Of a stretch of DNA of 64,000 nt, positions 10,063 through 44,170 are shown in pieces (the first letter of the stretch is position 1; the number at the start of each line of letters is the position of its first letter). The DNA is from Atrina japonica (Eukaryota; Mollusca; Bivalvia; Pterioida; Pinnidae): positions 62,001 through 126,000 of the forward strand of contig BROG01000109.1 of the NCBI GenBank assembly GCA_030159075.1. Direction: 5' to 3'. Below the pieces are notes generated by a model. That model had not been told where the DNA came from and searched no databases. It saw only the letters and a program-made list of their open reading frames with translations. The translations under genes and the position numbers were made by a program.

Positions 10063-10101
10063 GTTTTTATATATAGAAAAAATTTTCTTATGCGATTTCA
10101 A
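10063..10101 (-). promoter_or_regulatory. conserved upstream motif of PolB
   Basis: On the minus strand, TTGAAAT followed by CGCATAAGAAAA begins 39 nt before the PolB ATG and lies at the inner edge of the right terminal repeat. A TATATATA stretch follows. Because both terminal repeats carry the motif, each end of the element drives its own outermost gene inwards. Confidence 0.6.
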
Positions 10102-10319
10102 TTTTTATTATGCCAATATAATACCCCAGAACGTTTGCAATTTCTCGGAACTGAATAGGGCTGTCGTTTCTCGGAATTCACCGAACGTCGCGGTCGATTG
10201 CCCCTCAGGTAAACGGTGAATTCCCAGGTACGATTCAATCCACTAGAATAGAGAGATTTAGTGGTATAAATAGACCATAGAATGAGAAGTGTTCCAGAAC
10301 TCTCATAACACAACACACA
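10083..10319 (-). repeat. right terminal inverted repeat (237 bp)
   Basis: Inverted copy of 1110-1346. It ends CACACA directly against the CTTGTT duplication. Confidence 0.97.
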
Positions 10320-10325
10320 CTTGTT
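10320..10325. repeat. 6-bp target site duplication, right copy
   Basis: CTTGTT, identical to 1104-1109. Removing 1110-10325 would restore an uninterrupted host site. Confidence 0.92.
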
Positions 10326-10404
10326 ACTGATCTGTGTGTCAACTGATTCACACCAAAATTCGATGAACTTTGAACATACAAGGCATAGGCGTCGGACCCG
10401 GGGG

Positions 10405-10435
10405 GTGGGGGGGGGGGGCTTAGCCCCCCCCCCAC
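10405..10435. repeat. poly-G/poly-C hairpin
   Basis: A G-run (with one T) at 10400-10418 is followed by CTTAG and a C-run at 10424-10433, so about 12 bp can pair around a 5-nt loop. A second C-run follows at about 10524. The G-run could also form a quadruplex. Confidence 0.8.
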
Positions 10436-12779
10436 TTTTTTGGCAAAGATAGAAATAGGTGTTGAAAATTAAGGCTTAGCGCCTAGATGTTTCTGGCGTG
10501 TGTGTGTTTAAAGTTGGTTTAGCCCCCCCCCCTCCACCGCACTTTCAATTTGCTTCCGACAGTGTTGCAAGGAACCAAAGGTTATGTGTTCCATAATTCT
10601 CAGTTATTTACTACTGCTTTACCTAATCTAGCTAGAATTACTAATTAAAAATCAAAGTACTGAAAGCCGGGCTTACAAATACCCAAGAAATAATATAATT
10701 GCCCATTTTCATTCTGTTGGTGTTATTGATTCATCAATACTCTCAAACTGTTTTATTTCTTTATTCCTACACAGGCTTATATCTATGTAAAAATGTCATT
10801 CATACATTTATTAATCATTTATACATGTAGCCTATCTAATTAGTTGTTTATCTTTCTATTTATATATCTTTCTATTTATATATTTATTTATTTATTTATT
10901 TATCTATCTATTTGTTTATTTATGACTGTTTTAAATGACATGTTTTACTGAGTGAGCACAAAAAGTTACCTATCACTCGTGCAAAACAATTAGTTCTTAT
11001 TAATGAGTGACAAAAGATTGACTAAACACAGTGTCCGTCTTCAACGACCGTCATTGTATTTAAATCGACTCGTAGCTTCGATTGTTGTTCGAACAATATT
11101 CAAAAATCACATTTAAGATCCCCAAAACGTCTTATGATTGTTGTATAAACATATATTATTGCGAATAACAACATATCGGGGTTTTGTTAAAACACATATT
11201 TAAATTAACCATCATTTGATACATTGGGTGATTCCTTATTCACAATATTTAGGCCTAGTATCTTTTATGATAACCAATTACACGTTTTTAGGCCTCGTTC
11301 TGCTTATTTCACTCTCGCACAAATCTACATCACCGACAACTGTTGTATACAACATACCGTGTATTACTACACAAATAGATTGTCGGCGTTTCTCTTCGTA
11401 TTACGGAAAAAGATACAAACAGCTTCCAATTTACTATAATTTATGATAAGATGAAAATTCTGTATCTATAAATGTCTAGATCGCGTTGAAACATCTGTTT
11501 GAACAACACCAGAACATTTAATACACTTTTATTTACATTACATACATGCACTATATCATATCGCACACGCAGCTTCAATTATTCTGGTGGTACTGAGGAG
11601 ACCAAAGACGATTGCACACAACTCGACGATTGCTATAGCCGGCTATTGTCTTTGGCGATATGCCCGGCTAAAAATCAAGAGACCAGTGTGAAATAAAAAA
11701 TCAACAGATTTTATGAGAAACGTTTTTGTTTTATTCTTGTTTAATTTGATTTTAATTTTTGTTTTACGCCACACTCAACAATTTTTTAATTCTTTGGTGG
11801 CGGCTAGTTTTAATGGCGGAGGAGAGCTCCCGGTTACAATATAGCCTACACGAGAAGAGACCACCGACTTCCAGCAAGTAAACTGAAACTGGCAAACTTT
11901 CTCACTCGAGTCTGCATTGATCAGACGGCTGATACACATTCACTTCTAACGCCGAGTAGGTGGTGGATGATGATCCGGATCTGTCAATAACTTTGTCTCA
12001 GAAATAAAAATCTCAGAGTTTGCTTTGTTTTTTCTAGATGGCGATTTACGTCAAACTTAAGGATATCAATATTATGGCGGTCAGTTTTCAGTGATGGAGA
12101 AGAGAAAACGTATCGGCCTTCCAACTGTCAAACTGTCTCAAAGAATTATGTTATAAATTTGATTCAAGCAGGTTTCGAACCCGTCCAGAATAAAGATGAA
12201 ATACTTCGTGGTTTAAAACGTGGTGATCTATGCATTCGGTCACGGATGCCCCGGATATTACACGGACGGAGGCCCCGGATATTACACGGATTGGGCAATA
12301 GAGCCAAATGATACTATAGAAAGAATAAACAAAGCACCGCGAGCGCGTTATGTGTATAGCATGCCATATTATTTTGTTCTGATGTCTGTTCCACCGGAAC
12401 GGTGATTCGGACCTATCCAAGGTTATGAAAAGACTTCTGTACTTCCGGATTTTGTGTGCTCAGTGATGTTTAAAACGTTAAAAATGTTTACATCTCTGCC
12501 ATTTGATCGCGTAAGTCGCATTTTCAATGGTCGAAAATGACACACCTACAAAGTCATCCGCAGGCGACCCCATAGCGGATTGCATTAGATCCTATACGCG
12601 ACGTATCAGATAACGGGAGCAATTAGAGGTCGGTTTTTAATTAGATTGACTTACATGGAGATGTCACCACGTTTGTTAATAAGGGCGACATAATTTTTGT
12701 CCAATGCTATAGACTGAAGGCAATGCAGTAGAGGTTCTTTTCTAATCTTCTCAAAGCTAAGATATTCATTTTCACAGAT

Positions 12780-12915
12780 ACTCTTAGTCGGATTCGGAAA
12801 TATATTTAGATCTATTATTTGGCCTTGTATGGTACCACTTTTCTTTGGGAAATATACATTTATACCAAATTCAAGCTCAAGTGATGGAGTCTTATTGACA
12901 GAAACGATCTTCTTG
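12780..12915. repeat. dispersed repeat family R130, copy 1
   Basis: Shares a recognisable 120-140-bp stretch (ATTTAGATCTATTATTTGGC to GACAGAAACGATCTTCTTGA) with 17290-17425, and in opposite orientation with 42110-42235 and 48885-49020. Diverged, with no obvious terminal structure. The 110-codon open frame here is part of this repeat. Confidence 0.6.
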
Positions 12916-13011
12916 AGCATTTGTTTTGGCCTCTTTTGTAAAACTGTAACTTTGTTATTGCTAATGATATTTCTATAATGCACTTATCGTGATATAGAGG
13001 GGGGGGGGGCA

Positions 13012-13090
13012 TCCACGGCCGAGTGGTTAGAGCATCGCGCTTTGAACCATGAAGTCTCTCACTTCTTGACCTCAAGCTATACCCTTTCTA
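13012..13090 (+). mobile_element. SINE head (tRNA-derived), fragment
   Basis: CGGCCGAGTGGTTAGAGCAT is an RNA polymerase III A-box-like sequence. It is shared with 55588-55705, where a B box also survives. Here the B box is lost. Confidence 0.55.
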
Positions 13091-13399
13091 CCAATGCTTC
13101 GGTATTCTGGAAAAACATAAAATACAACATTATGTAGCATGACTGTTAATTTTTATAGTCTCATAAGTAATCATCGTTATCATCATCATCATCATCATCG
13201 TCGTCGTCGTCGTTTGGAAAGACGTCTGCCAATGTTGCATTAGGTATATGCATACACATCTATTGTCACTGGTGACTGTAAAATCTTGATCGCTTGGCAA
13301 TATCACATGCCGATGAGCGGCAGTATGTTCATTGAGATTCTTCATAAATTGCCGCTCTCAAGGGCAACAATATATGATATTAAGATACGTATCGATCAC

Positions 13400-13800
13400 A
13401 TTTCACCAAACATGACCTTTTCATTGCATTCGAGAGGTTTCCAGGGAACATTTTGCGACAGATGTGGCATGCTAACAGAGGATGCTGACTCCTTCTGGAC
13501 ACCTGGTCCCATCCCTTTGGTATTCGTAATTATTCTTTCCATGTTTAGACCATTATTATATTCACTTTGTTGACTGTGGACTCACGGCGGGTGTGACCGG
13601 TCGACAGGGGATGCTTACTCCTCCATGGCACCTGATCCCACCTCTTGGTTTCCAGAGGTCCGTGTTTGTCCATTTTTACCGGATTTGTATCTATGTCCTG
13701 GACATTCTATTGATTTATACTTTGGTATCTGAAATTTTTTATATTTGTTGTATCCTAATGGTCATGGAGTTTTGAAGATCCATTGGCGCTTCTTGATTTT
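13400..13800 (+). repeat. two-module interspersed repeat, copy 1
   Basis: Two related modules in tandem: one with GATGCTGACTCCTTC and CACCTGGTCCCATCC, the next with GATGCTTACTCCTCC and CACCTGATCCCACCTC, ending in a TTATACTTTGGTATCTGA-like tail. At least ten other copies occur in this window in both orientations. Open frames within it are by-products of its low stop density. Confidence 0.8.
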
Positions 13801-14734
13801 TAATGAAACTCTTTTCACTAAAACTAGAAATAAGAAAATAACGCCAAATGACTTCATCAACGTCTATCATATATAGTTTACATTTTACATATTAAAAAGA
13901 TGACAAAGATATTGAAATTTTTAAAATAAATATTTTAATTTCAATAATTTTAGAACAATAAAATGATACATAAATATCACATGACCTCTAAATGACACCG
14001 CCCCAATTTGCGTAACCCTGTCTTCACACTCGCGGAATGTTTTTTTTTTTTCTCAATTTTTCCTCACTTTAGCCTTCATACCATCTTTTTGGTTAATAGT
14101 AGTTAAAATTACATAAAATCATATATTTCAACATGATAATATCATATGTTAGAAAAAAAAAATAGATAAAATAAAAATCAAAACAAAAAATCCGGCCCAT
14201 AAGAAACCGACAAGAAACAAAGAATAAAAATAAGACAAAATACGAGGTACGAATAATAATTGAAAAAAATAAAAAGAAACAAACAGAAAAAAAACAAATC
14301 GAAAAAAAGAAAACAATTCAAAGAATTCGGTAAAACTTAATAAAGTCCTATTTACATTATACAAAAGCTAAAACTATCAAACAAACGGAATTTCTATGTA
14401 CAATGTAATATCCAATGCGCTTGCGCATACATGCTAGATTTAATAGAGAAAAAACAACAACTGATTAACATTTAAAATGAGACTAGAAATCAGAGTAGAT
14501 CCCTGACAAGACTACATGATAAATAGTTGGTATCCAGAGTTTGATAATTGCATTTTGTAAATTGCTTCAACTACATACATGTATGTTAAGTTAATTGATT
14601 ATTTGGTCATTTCAGAAAAGACTGAAAAAACAATACCAATTGCCTGATAAAGTACATGTATATATACAATAAAGTAAGTACAATGTATACATACATAAAG
14701 ACTAGATGTATTGGAATTTGAATGGAGTTATAGC

Positions 14735-14955
14735 CGTAATCAACAATTTTCAGGTGGCAGCCATTTTTCACAGTGGAGGGGAGAACCCAGTTACAATAAA
14801 ACTCGGGAAGAGACCACCGGCCTAACACAAGTATTGTGGCAAACTTTCTCACAAAAATCAGGTTAGGTTCCAAGGGGGCTCGAACCTGCGCTGACCAGAA
14901 GTTAGAGACTTCATGGTTCAATGCGCGATGACCTGACCACTCAGCCACGGAGACC
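14735..14955 (-). mobile_element. tRNA-derived SINE, near complete
   Basis: On the minus strand it begins with GTCTCCGTGGCTGAGTGGTC (A box), has GCAGGTTCGAGCC (B box), and then a body containing AGAAAGTTTGCCAC and GGTGGTCTCTTCCCGAG. Related fragments lie at about 11757-11930, 38200-38372, 47455-47665 and 55588-55705. The head resembles a Leu/Ser-type tRNA. Confidence 0.75.
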
Positions 14956-15153
14956 CTAGATGTGAAAAGAAAACCGCTACAGTATGTCAAAAAAGGCTAA
15001 GTCATTACTGAAGATCTTAACGTCCCATAACTGGATCTGACAAATATTGTTTAATGGTAACTATAACTGAAGTTATACTAGTACTGATAAAGCAACATTT
15101 CATTTGGATAAATTTAACGACAGGAACTCAAGTTTTCTGAAAAGATAAATCCC

Positions 15154-15236
<83 letters not shown>
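15154..15236. repeat. (AT)n microsatellite
   Basis: About 40 AT units. Confidence 0.98.
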
Positions 15237-15240
<4 letters not shown>

Positions 15241-15281
15241 TAAAAATTGTCAGTGTTCTGTATGAAAGCCCATTATAATAG

Positions 15282-15381
15282 AACGACCAAGAAAAATTTC
15301 TTTTGCACTAGCAAATGAATGCATCGGAAGATCTGAATACAAGTGAAAGCGCTAGTGCAAAAGACATTTTTCTTGGTCGTT
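15282..15381. repeat. 31-bp inverted repeat with 38-nt spacer
   Basis: The arms at 15282-15312 and 15351-15381 match at 30 of 31 positions (AACGACCAAGAAAAAT at the outer end). They lie between two AT microsatellites and about 320 bp upstream of the hammerhead ribozyme, so they may belong to the same retroelement-derived unit. Confidence 0.8.
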
Positions 15382-15705
15382 TTATTTTTACTTTTTCAGT
15401 GTAGTAAAGGGAATTTCAAAATCATGCCAATATATCAAAGAGATGACTATTCGAATATTACACTCAAAGAGCAATATTTTATTGATAAATTCAAACCATT
15501 ACTTATCAGAACCTAACCCACACATTTCATATAATCTTATGCAAAGGAGTAGCCTTCTTATCAGCTTAACTAATTTTGTTTATTCTTTGCATTAAGCTTC
15601 CTACATTAGTGTTATCTTATCTACTTCATCAACTTCTTTTATATATGTATTTACTTTACCACTATGAGATTCATGATATATATTCAATACATTTTTGTTG
15701 ATGAC

Positions 15706-15749
15706 CATTGCCTGATGAGCGTTTGTAACGCGAAACACGTGTCGCAATG
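15706..15749 (+). ncRNA. type I hammerhead ribozyme
   Basis: All core elements are present and paired. Stem I is CATTGC (15706-15711) with GCAATG (15744-15749). The core is CTGATGA (15712-15718). Stem II is GCGTT (15719-15723) with AACGC (15727-15731) and a TGT loop. GAAA lies at 15732-15735, the short stem III is AC/GT around a palindromic ACGT loop, and cleavage is predicted after the C at 15743. Two-base-pair stem III hammerheads with palindromic loops are known from Penelope-like retroelements and retrozymes of animals, so this is probably the remains of such an element. No open frame for a Penelope reverse transcriptase is seen nearby. Confidence 0.88.
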
Positions 15750-15791
15750 TGAGTTAATAAAACTTCAAACTGTTTTGTGGTGTGGCATTCT

Positions 15792-15796
<5 letters not shown>

Positions 15797-15844
<48 letters not shown>
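15797..15844. repeat. (AT)n microsatellite
   Basis: About 24 AT units, starting about 50 bp after the hammerhead. Confidence 0.98.
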
Positions 15845-15845
<1 letters not shown>

Positions 15846-16491
15846 TTAATATATATAGGTATATATAGTTAAAGAGGGTGTAACTTTTGCACATATACAC
15901 GGCAGTAGGAATGCGGTATTTGAATCAGACTATAAATACGTATGTTTTATCGTTCTTTGCACATACACGAGTTACCTCCCTGAATGTGCAATCTCAAAAA
16001 ACAGCATTTTTAATTGGAAGAAATGTAACAGAATATAACAATATCTACATAATCATTATCTAAAACATAAGATATATGAAATAGATACAGTGTCATTAAC
16101 ACATTCTTTTTTTTACATATATTCAGCAATATTTACTGTAATTAACAGTTCAAATTGAAAATAATAGTCGTGCAATGAAAGAAATTTGTTGTGATGTTTC
16201 CGCTATCCAAAGATAGCCCAAAAACGTTATATAACATTAACATGTCCTTGACTGTCTTTTCATTCTAATTATTGCCCCGGTTATAGGAACAGTGTGTAAT
16301 TTAAATATGGGGTTAAAGAATACAATGTTTTTAAAACTGCAAACAAAATTTGAAAACTAATAAAAACTAAAGTATAATAGAAAAACAGAATAGTGATATC
16401 CATTATGAGAGATTTGCATAGAACTAGTGGTATTTCACCATATGCTTTTCAGATTTGCAAATATATTCGAAATGACAATGAAGTGCGATAT

Positions 16492-39262
<22,771 letters not shown>

Positions 39263-40317
39263 GACGGAACGCGGATGACCTAGTGCTACACTGTACGAGG
39301 GTTTCACCCTCTATAAAATATTAAAAACAACAGTTCACGACAAGAACGTCATGAACTCAAGAAATGTTTCTCCTGCTGTGAAATTTTAAGTACGATCTAC
39401 GCCTGCGTGTGTACATACACTCGTTTCGGTTCAATGAAAATAACAACAACAAAAGCATGAAATGACGTATTCATATAAATCCATTTTTTTTCATTATATC
39501 TTATCCAATCTTGTCCTGCTTGTTAATTAGCCTCTGAAGTGTGCACGATTATTTAAAGTAGCTGCATGTAGGTCACATAAGTATTCAAACAAACAGAAAG
39601 ACTGGATAGTAACGGGATAGATACGACCGACGTGTCGATGCACTAAAGCTAAGCATGACTGGAATTATAAAATCGAAGTATATATAAATAGATCTATTGT
39701 GACCTAGATTCTACTGATCTGTAAACATGAACAGCGGTCAAGAATACAGCATTATCCAGTATGTATTAATTATAATGGCGCCATCTTTATCTTAAAGGGG
39801 CAATGAGCTGGTTTTTGTGCTTTTCTCTCTCTCTCAATTTTCCCCTTTTTACTACTTGGGTTGATATATACAATAACAAAAAAGAGATATACACAGTCAT
39901 AAAAAAAAATTCAATTGCTCGAGAAACCCCGGTTTGGCACTTTTTTTCAATTGCAATTGATTAAATAAACCGTACTATTTGTACATGAATACCACACTGG
40001 ACCTGACCTTATTTTCACAAAATTATATCGAAAGTTAGAATTTTAGGCCTGTGTATAGCTCTTATTTCTTACTCTACACCAAGTACAAGCAGTAAATGTA
40101 GGGGGGGGGGGTCGAAATATTTTTGGTAAACACATCTATAATGCAATTTTAATCCAAAGACGATCTACAGTAGATGCAGTAAAATATATTTTGATGTTGT
40201 TTAGTTAATTCAATTATGATGGAACAAATAAAATTTCTGTGAATAAGCTCTGTGAATAAAGCATTTTTAACTGAAACTACAAATATTGGAGGTAAGATAT
40301 ACATGTACACATAGGCA

Positions 40318-40535
40318 CGCACACAAGCACACGTAACGTAAAAGAACCCTCACAGCATTGTCGTCAATCCATAGCATACGTAAAAATTTGTGGCACTTCA
40401 CTTAAATCTGAAAGCATTTCCATATCAGCGACAAATTCTCTCTTCACTTAAAGCTGAAGGCATTTCCATATAAGTGACAAATTCTCCCTTCACTTAATGC
40501 TGAAGGCATTTCCATACAAGTGACAAATTCTTGGC
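40318..40535 (+). mobile_element. SINE 3' part with 45-bp tail repeats
   Basis: CGTAAAAGAACCCTCACAGC and the following words match the minus-strand SINE at 43637-43966. The end is a threefold ~45-bp repeat with CTTCACTTAA and AAGGCATTTCCATA. Confidence 0.65.
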
Positions 40536-40864
40536 GAGATGAAAAACAGCAATTTAAAAAAAATATATCCATTTATATAGATAAAGCTAACTTGAGAGCT
40601 TCGTATAATTCAGATAGTATAATTATATTTGTTGTATTCGATGGAAGGAAGATAGAGTTATCTCCCATCCCCTTTCGCATCTCAAATAACAACATAAAAT
40701 TCAAGATATACAATTTAGGCTAAGTGACACTGATAATAGTACAGATATATTTAAATATTCAATACAAACAAATTTTATTCATTCATTTATTCAAATCGCA
40801 GCGAGGGTTCAATTAAAAGGTCATATCAAAACAACATCACACATCTTATAAGCTCAAGCGTCCT

Positions 40865-40970
40865 GGACCCAGTTGCACAGTTGTTAAATTTAACGTGACG
40901 TTAACCAATGTTAAACCAATGGGCTAACTGTAGGCTAAATTTATTAAGGATGCATTGTGCAACTGGGTCC
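40865..40970. mobile_element. 106-bp MITE with inverted ends
   Basis: GGACCCAGTTGCACA at the left and TGTGCAACTGGGTCC at the right are perfect 15-bp inverted repeats around an AT-rich core. No clear target duplication is visible. Confidence 0.75.
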
Positions 40971-41436
40971 TGAGCATTACAACTTTGGTATAATGTTTAT
41001 ACTATTTACAATACCGTGAAATAAGTGTTGACAAGTATAAAGATATACCAAGACAACGTGACTTATGCGGGTCTATCAAAAACAAAAATTTCCATATATA
41101 GAGGTATAGCTTCAAGCCAAATACAATATTAACATAGTCTTCAGCATTCAATCTATATTGAATTTTTTTTCAACGAGCAACAAAAAGTTGGATAACTTAT
41201 TCTTCTTTCTCTTTTTGAAAGAATATTAGCGTCAAGATTTTCTTATTGTCAGAGGTTTCTGAGATAGCTACTGTCATACCAACTCGGATACGCCCTTGTC
41301 CAGTATATAAAAATCACAGACATCCAAATATCTATCGTAAGGAGATCCATGAGATAATATATTAATTCAGTAAACATTGGACAAGCACGGATCTTTGGAA
41401 ACACAAACGTGGGAACAGGTGCCGCCGATGCATAAA

Positions 41437-41518
41437 CCCTTCCAGCCCTAAATATCTAGATTGTATGCTCTTTTATAATTGTTTAGACAAGTCTTTTATG
41501 GCCTGTAGTGTTTAAAAG
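41437..41518 (+). mobile_element. piggyBac-type MITE, copy 4
   Basis: CCCTTCCAGCCCTAAATATC to GTAGTGTTTAAAAG, with TTAA at 41519-41522 only. Confidence 0.55.
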
Positions 41519-41879
41519 TTAACCATGGTCACATTGGATAGAAGCAAAAGCGTTTACCATTTTCAAAAAATAATGTTTGACCACTACGACTGCCTGCAAA
41601 TCTTATATTACTGTAAGAGTACAAAGAGGAGGGAAAGAGAAATACTTACTACCTAATCCCTGTTTGCCCAATATCAACAGATCAGTCAAAACAAAAAAGT
41701 ATTTACCTCCATCCGATAAATTGGGAATTAAGCACATGATAACACTACAATATGACATTTCGCTACACCTGTATTATGTATATAGCTTTTAATAATAATT
41801 GATTTCACTTTTTGCGCGAATTCGATGTCGTATATACATGTATATGGAACTTATAAAGTGTCTTAGGCGGCGTAGTTTT

Positions 41880-42050
41880 TAGATATAAACTTCACATACT
41901 ATACCAAAGTATAAATCTTCAGGATGTCCAGGATACATATATAAATCTGGTGAATACTGGACAAACATGGACCTCTGGTAATCTAGAGGTGGGATCAGGT
42001 GCCGGGGAGTAGTCACATCCGCCATGACTTCACAGTCAAATTTAAATGAA
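41880..42050 (-). repeat. two-module interspersed repeat, copy 7
   Basis: Reverse copy with ACATGGACCTCTGGTAATCT and CATGACTTCACAGTCAAATT. Confidence 0.7.
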
Positions 42051-42759
42051 GTACATGTATGTGAGGAATATAAATAACAATAACATAATACCAAAGTTAT
42101 AATGCTCAAGACGATCTTTTCTGTTAATTGGACTTCATCAGTTGAGCTCCAATTTTAAATACATTTTCTAAAGAAAAAGTGGTATCAGACAAGGTCAAAT
42201 AATAAATCTAAACGTATAATCAAAATCCGTCTAAGAGCAACCACTGTAAAAACATGACTATCCTAGCTTTAGAAGAGTTTAGAAAGTTAAATGTGCTATC
42301 AGTGCTAAATATTACTTAAGATTGTTAGCTGGTACCGAAATACCAGGTACTAGGTTTATCTATACCCTCGGGGACTCAAAAGGTCCACCAGCAGTGGCAA
42401 CATCTTGTGGTTATAAATAATATAAACATAATACCAAAGTTATAATGTTCAAGACGATCGTTTCTGTCTATTAGACTTAATCAGTTGATATAAACCCTCG
42501 TCAAAGTCGGTATAGACGACTCAACACTTTGGATTTTAATCCAACCAATATGCATGGATAATGTTTTCAGTAGAGGGAAACATATAATATGATAGAACAA
42601 TTAATAATCGAATAATAATACTGTCAAAGTTTGTGAAAGACCAATTGATTTATGGTCTATACGGATATCTTGTTAAATAATATGAAGGTCTCTTCTCAGG
42701 AATGTTAGATAGTGTTTTGGAGCACCGCCATACACAGGGACTCTCTTTCGCCAATCAGA

Positions 42760-42975
42760 TCTCAAACTATGATGACCTTTTCACTGAACTCGAGAGGTTT
42801 CCATGTAACATTTTTGACGGTTTTGACATGCTTGTAGGGGACACTGACTCCTTCCGGACACCTGATCCCACCCATCCCGTCAGGGATTCGCAATTGTTCG
42901 TCATGTTGAGGCATCTGTATATCCAATGTTGTGATGAATTTTGGCGTTTCGATTTTCCATTGGTACTTCCTTAGG
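42760..42975 (+). repeat. interspersed repeat, first module, copy 8
   Basis: GGGGACACTGACTCCTTCCG and CCCGTCAGGGATTCGCAATT. Confidence 0.75.
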
Positions 42976-43636
42976 TTAGAAGATCTATTCAACTTCCGCT
43001 TTTTCTGTTGGACAAAAGCGTCTGTCAAGAACAAGTACATTAAACTTATTAATCTGTTGCAGTGATCACGTTTTGATTTGCTAACGTGCTCGATTTGAAA
43101 ATTTTATGTAACCGATCCTGCACAACACTAATATACCAATCATGACAGTTACGTTGTTGGACCCACTACATTTAGCTTTTCAAATATTTCCGGACTTTAT
43201 CACTATAAAGTGTATGCATAAACCAGAGGATGTACGAAATTCAACGAGACAATACCGAGATTTCAATTATTAACTGACCATGAGATATGAACATGGATTC
43301 TTCTCACCCATTTACCTCTAAATACATATTTGGATTGGTCTAAGTATTGATTTACAGAAGAGTTCATTATTTTTCAGGGGTTGGTGAGTTAATTATAAAT
43401 CGTTTTCATAACTTACTACATTCGACCTTTAAACCTTTTACTTTAACTTATTTTTGGTCATGACCTTCTTTTGAAATCAGATAAAACAAGATTATACAAC
43501 GATTCTCTAACACTTAATAACCACAATGGCGACACTGTTCTATATCACTTACATCAATTACATAACTACCAGTCTTCCAGTGATATCCATTTCACAGTCG
43601 CTCAGAGCGATGTCAATTTTTTGGGTTTCAATTTTG

Positions 43637-43966
43637 TTTGAATGGTGTTTTACATACCATCAAGAATTTTTCACTTATATTGAATTGTCACAAGCTTAAG
43701 GTGAATTGCTACAAATTTTGAGCTGTGCTATGAACTGACGACAATGTTGTGAGGGTTCTTTTACGTGTCATGCCTTCCGTGACATGTGACCTCGTTTTTA
43801 AGTCTTACCCGAAAGACACGTGACTTTCACTTCGTATGCCGAGCGCTTGGCGAAGGAACAGTCACTACCATTTTTAAAGTCTTTGATATGACTCGGTCCG
43901 GGAATCGAACCCGGTTTCTTTCGCTTGCGAGTCGAACGCTCAATCACTAGATCACAGTAAGCGGTA
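43637..43966 (-). mobile_element. tRNA-derived SINE, third family
   Basis: On the minus strand the head has GATCTAGTGATTGAGCGTTC (A box) and CCGGGTTCGATTCCC (B box), with body words shared with the fragment at 40318-40535, such as AAAAGAACCCTCACAACATT. It includes the whole tRNA-like head. Confidence 0.8.
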
Positions 43967-43997
43967 GCAATGTCAAATGTTCTCCGTAAATCTGCAA

Positions 43998-44170
43998 TTC
44001 TCAGCTCACACAAGTTGCTCAGTCAATTCTCAGCTCACACATGTTGCTCAGTCAATTCTCAGCTCACACAAGTTGCTCAGTCAATTCTCAGCTCACACAA
44101 GTTGCTCAGTCAATTCTCAGCTCACACATGTTGCTCAGTCAATTCTCAGCTCACACAAGTTGCCACATGT
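43998..44170. repeat. 29-bp direct tandem repeat, 6 copies
   Basis: Unit TCTCAGCTCACACAAGTTGC plus TCAGTCAAT, with A/T alternation in ACAAGTT/ACATGTT. There are no unique spacers, so it is not CRISPR-like. Confidence 0.95.

Larger units (their letters stand above)
1110..10319. mobile_element. Polinton/Maverick-type (adintovirus-like) element, 9.2 kb, internally deleted
   Basis: A self-synthesising DNA transposon of viral type, delimited exactly by 237-bp inverted repeats that begin TG and end CA and by a 6-bp direct duplication. Gene order from the left: unknown gene (+), zinc/AT-hook protein (+), A32-like ATPase (-), major capsid protein (-), coiled-coil protein (+), integrase tail (+), protein-primed PolB (-). 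The gene set (PolB, packaging ATPase, hexon-like capsid protein) defines the group. Full-length family members are usually 15-20 kb. This copy is about half that size, and I see no integrase catalytic core and no adenain-like protease. At least four genes carry frameshifts, so it is neither autonomous nor recently replicating. It could instead belong to a naturally short lineage, but the orphan integrase tail argues for deletion. Confidence 0.95.
10326..16491. other. intergenic, repeat-rich, no host gene seen
   Basis: AT-rich DNA between the element and the LBP/BPI gene. It contains a G/C hairpin, SINE fragments (about 11757-11930, 13012-13090, 14735-14955), an interspersed two-module repeat, a diverged ~130-bp repeat at 12780-12915, an inverted repeat, a hammerhead ribozyme and AT microsatellites. 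No coding sequence with recognisable content was found. Confidence 0.7.

Noticed and set aside
10062..10101. PolB start at the Met inside the inverted repeat (10101)
   Set aside because: It would place the start on the promoter-like motif. The Met at 10062 keeps the 39-nt spacing shared with the other genes.
1113..10316. Identical 72-codon ORFs at both ends of the element
   Set aside because: They are the terminal inverted repeat itself, and no coding features are seen.
12651..12983. 110-codon minus-strand ORF
   Set aside because: It overlaps the dispersed R130 repeat found at three or more other sites with stops in that frame.
43998..44170. CRISPR-like direct repeats
   Set aside because: 29-bp head-to-tail repeats without spacers in a eukaryotic context.
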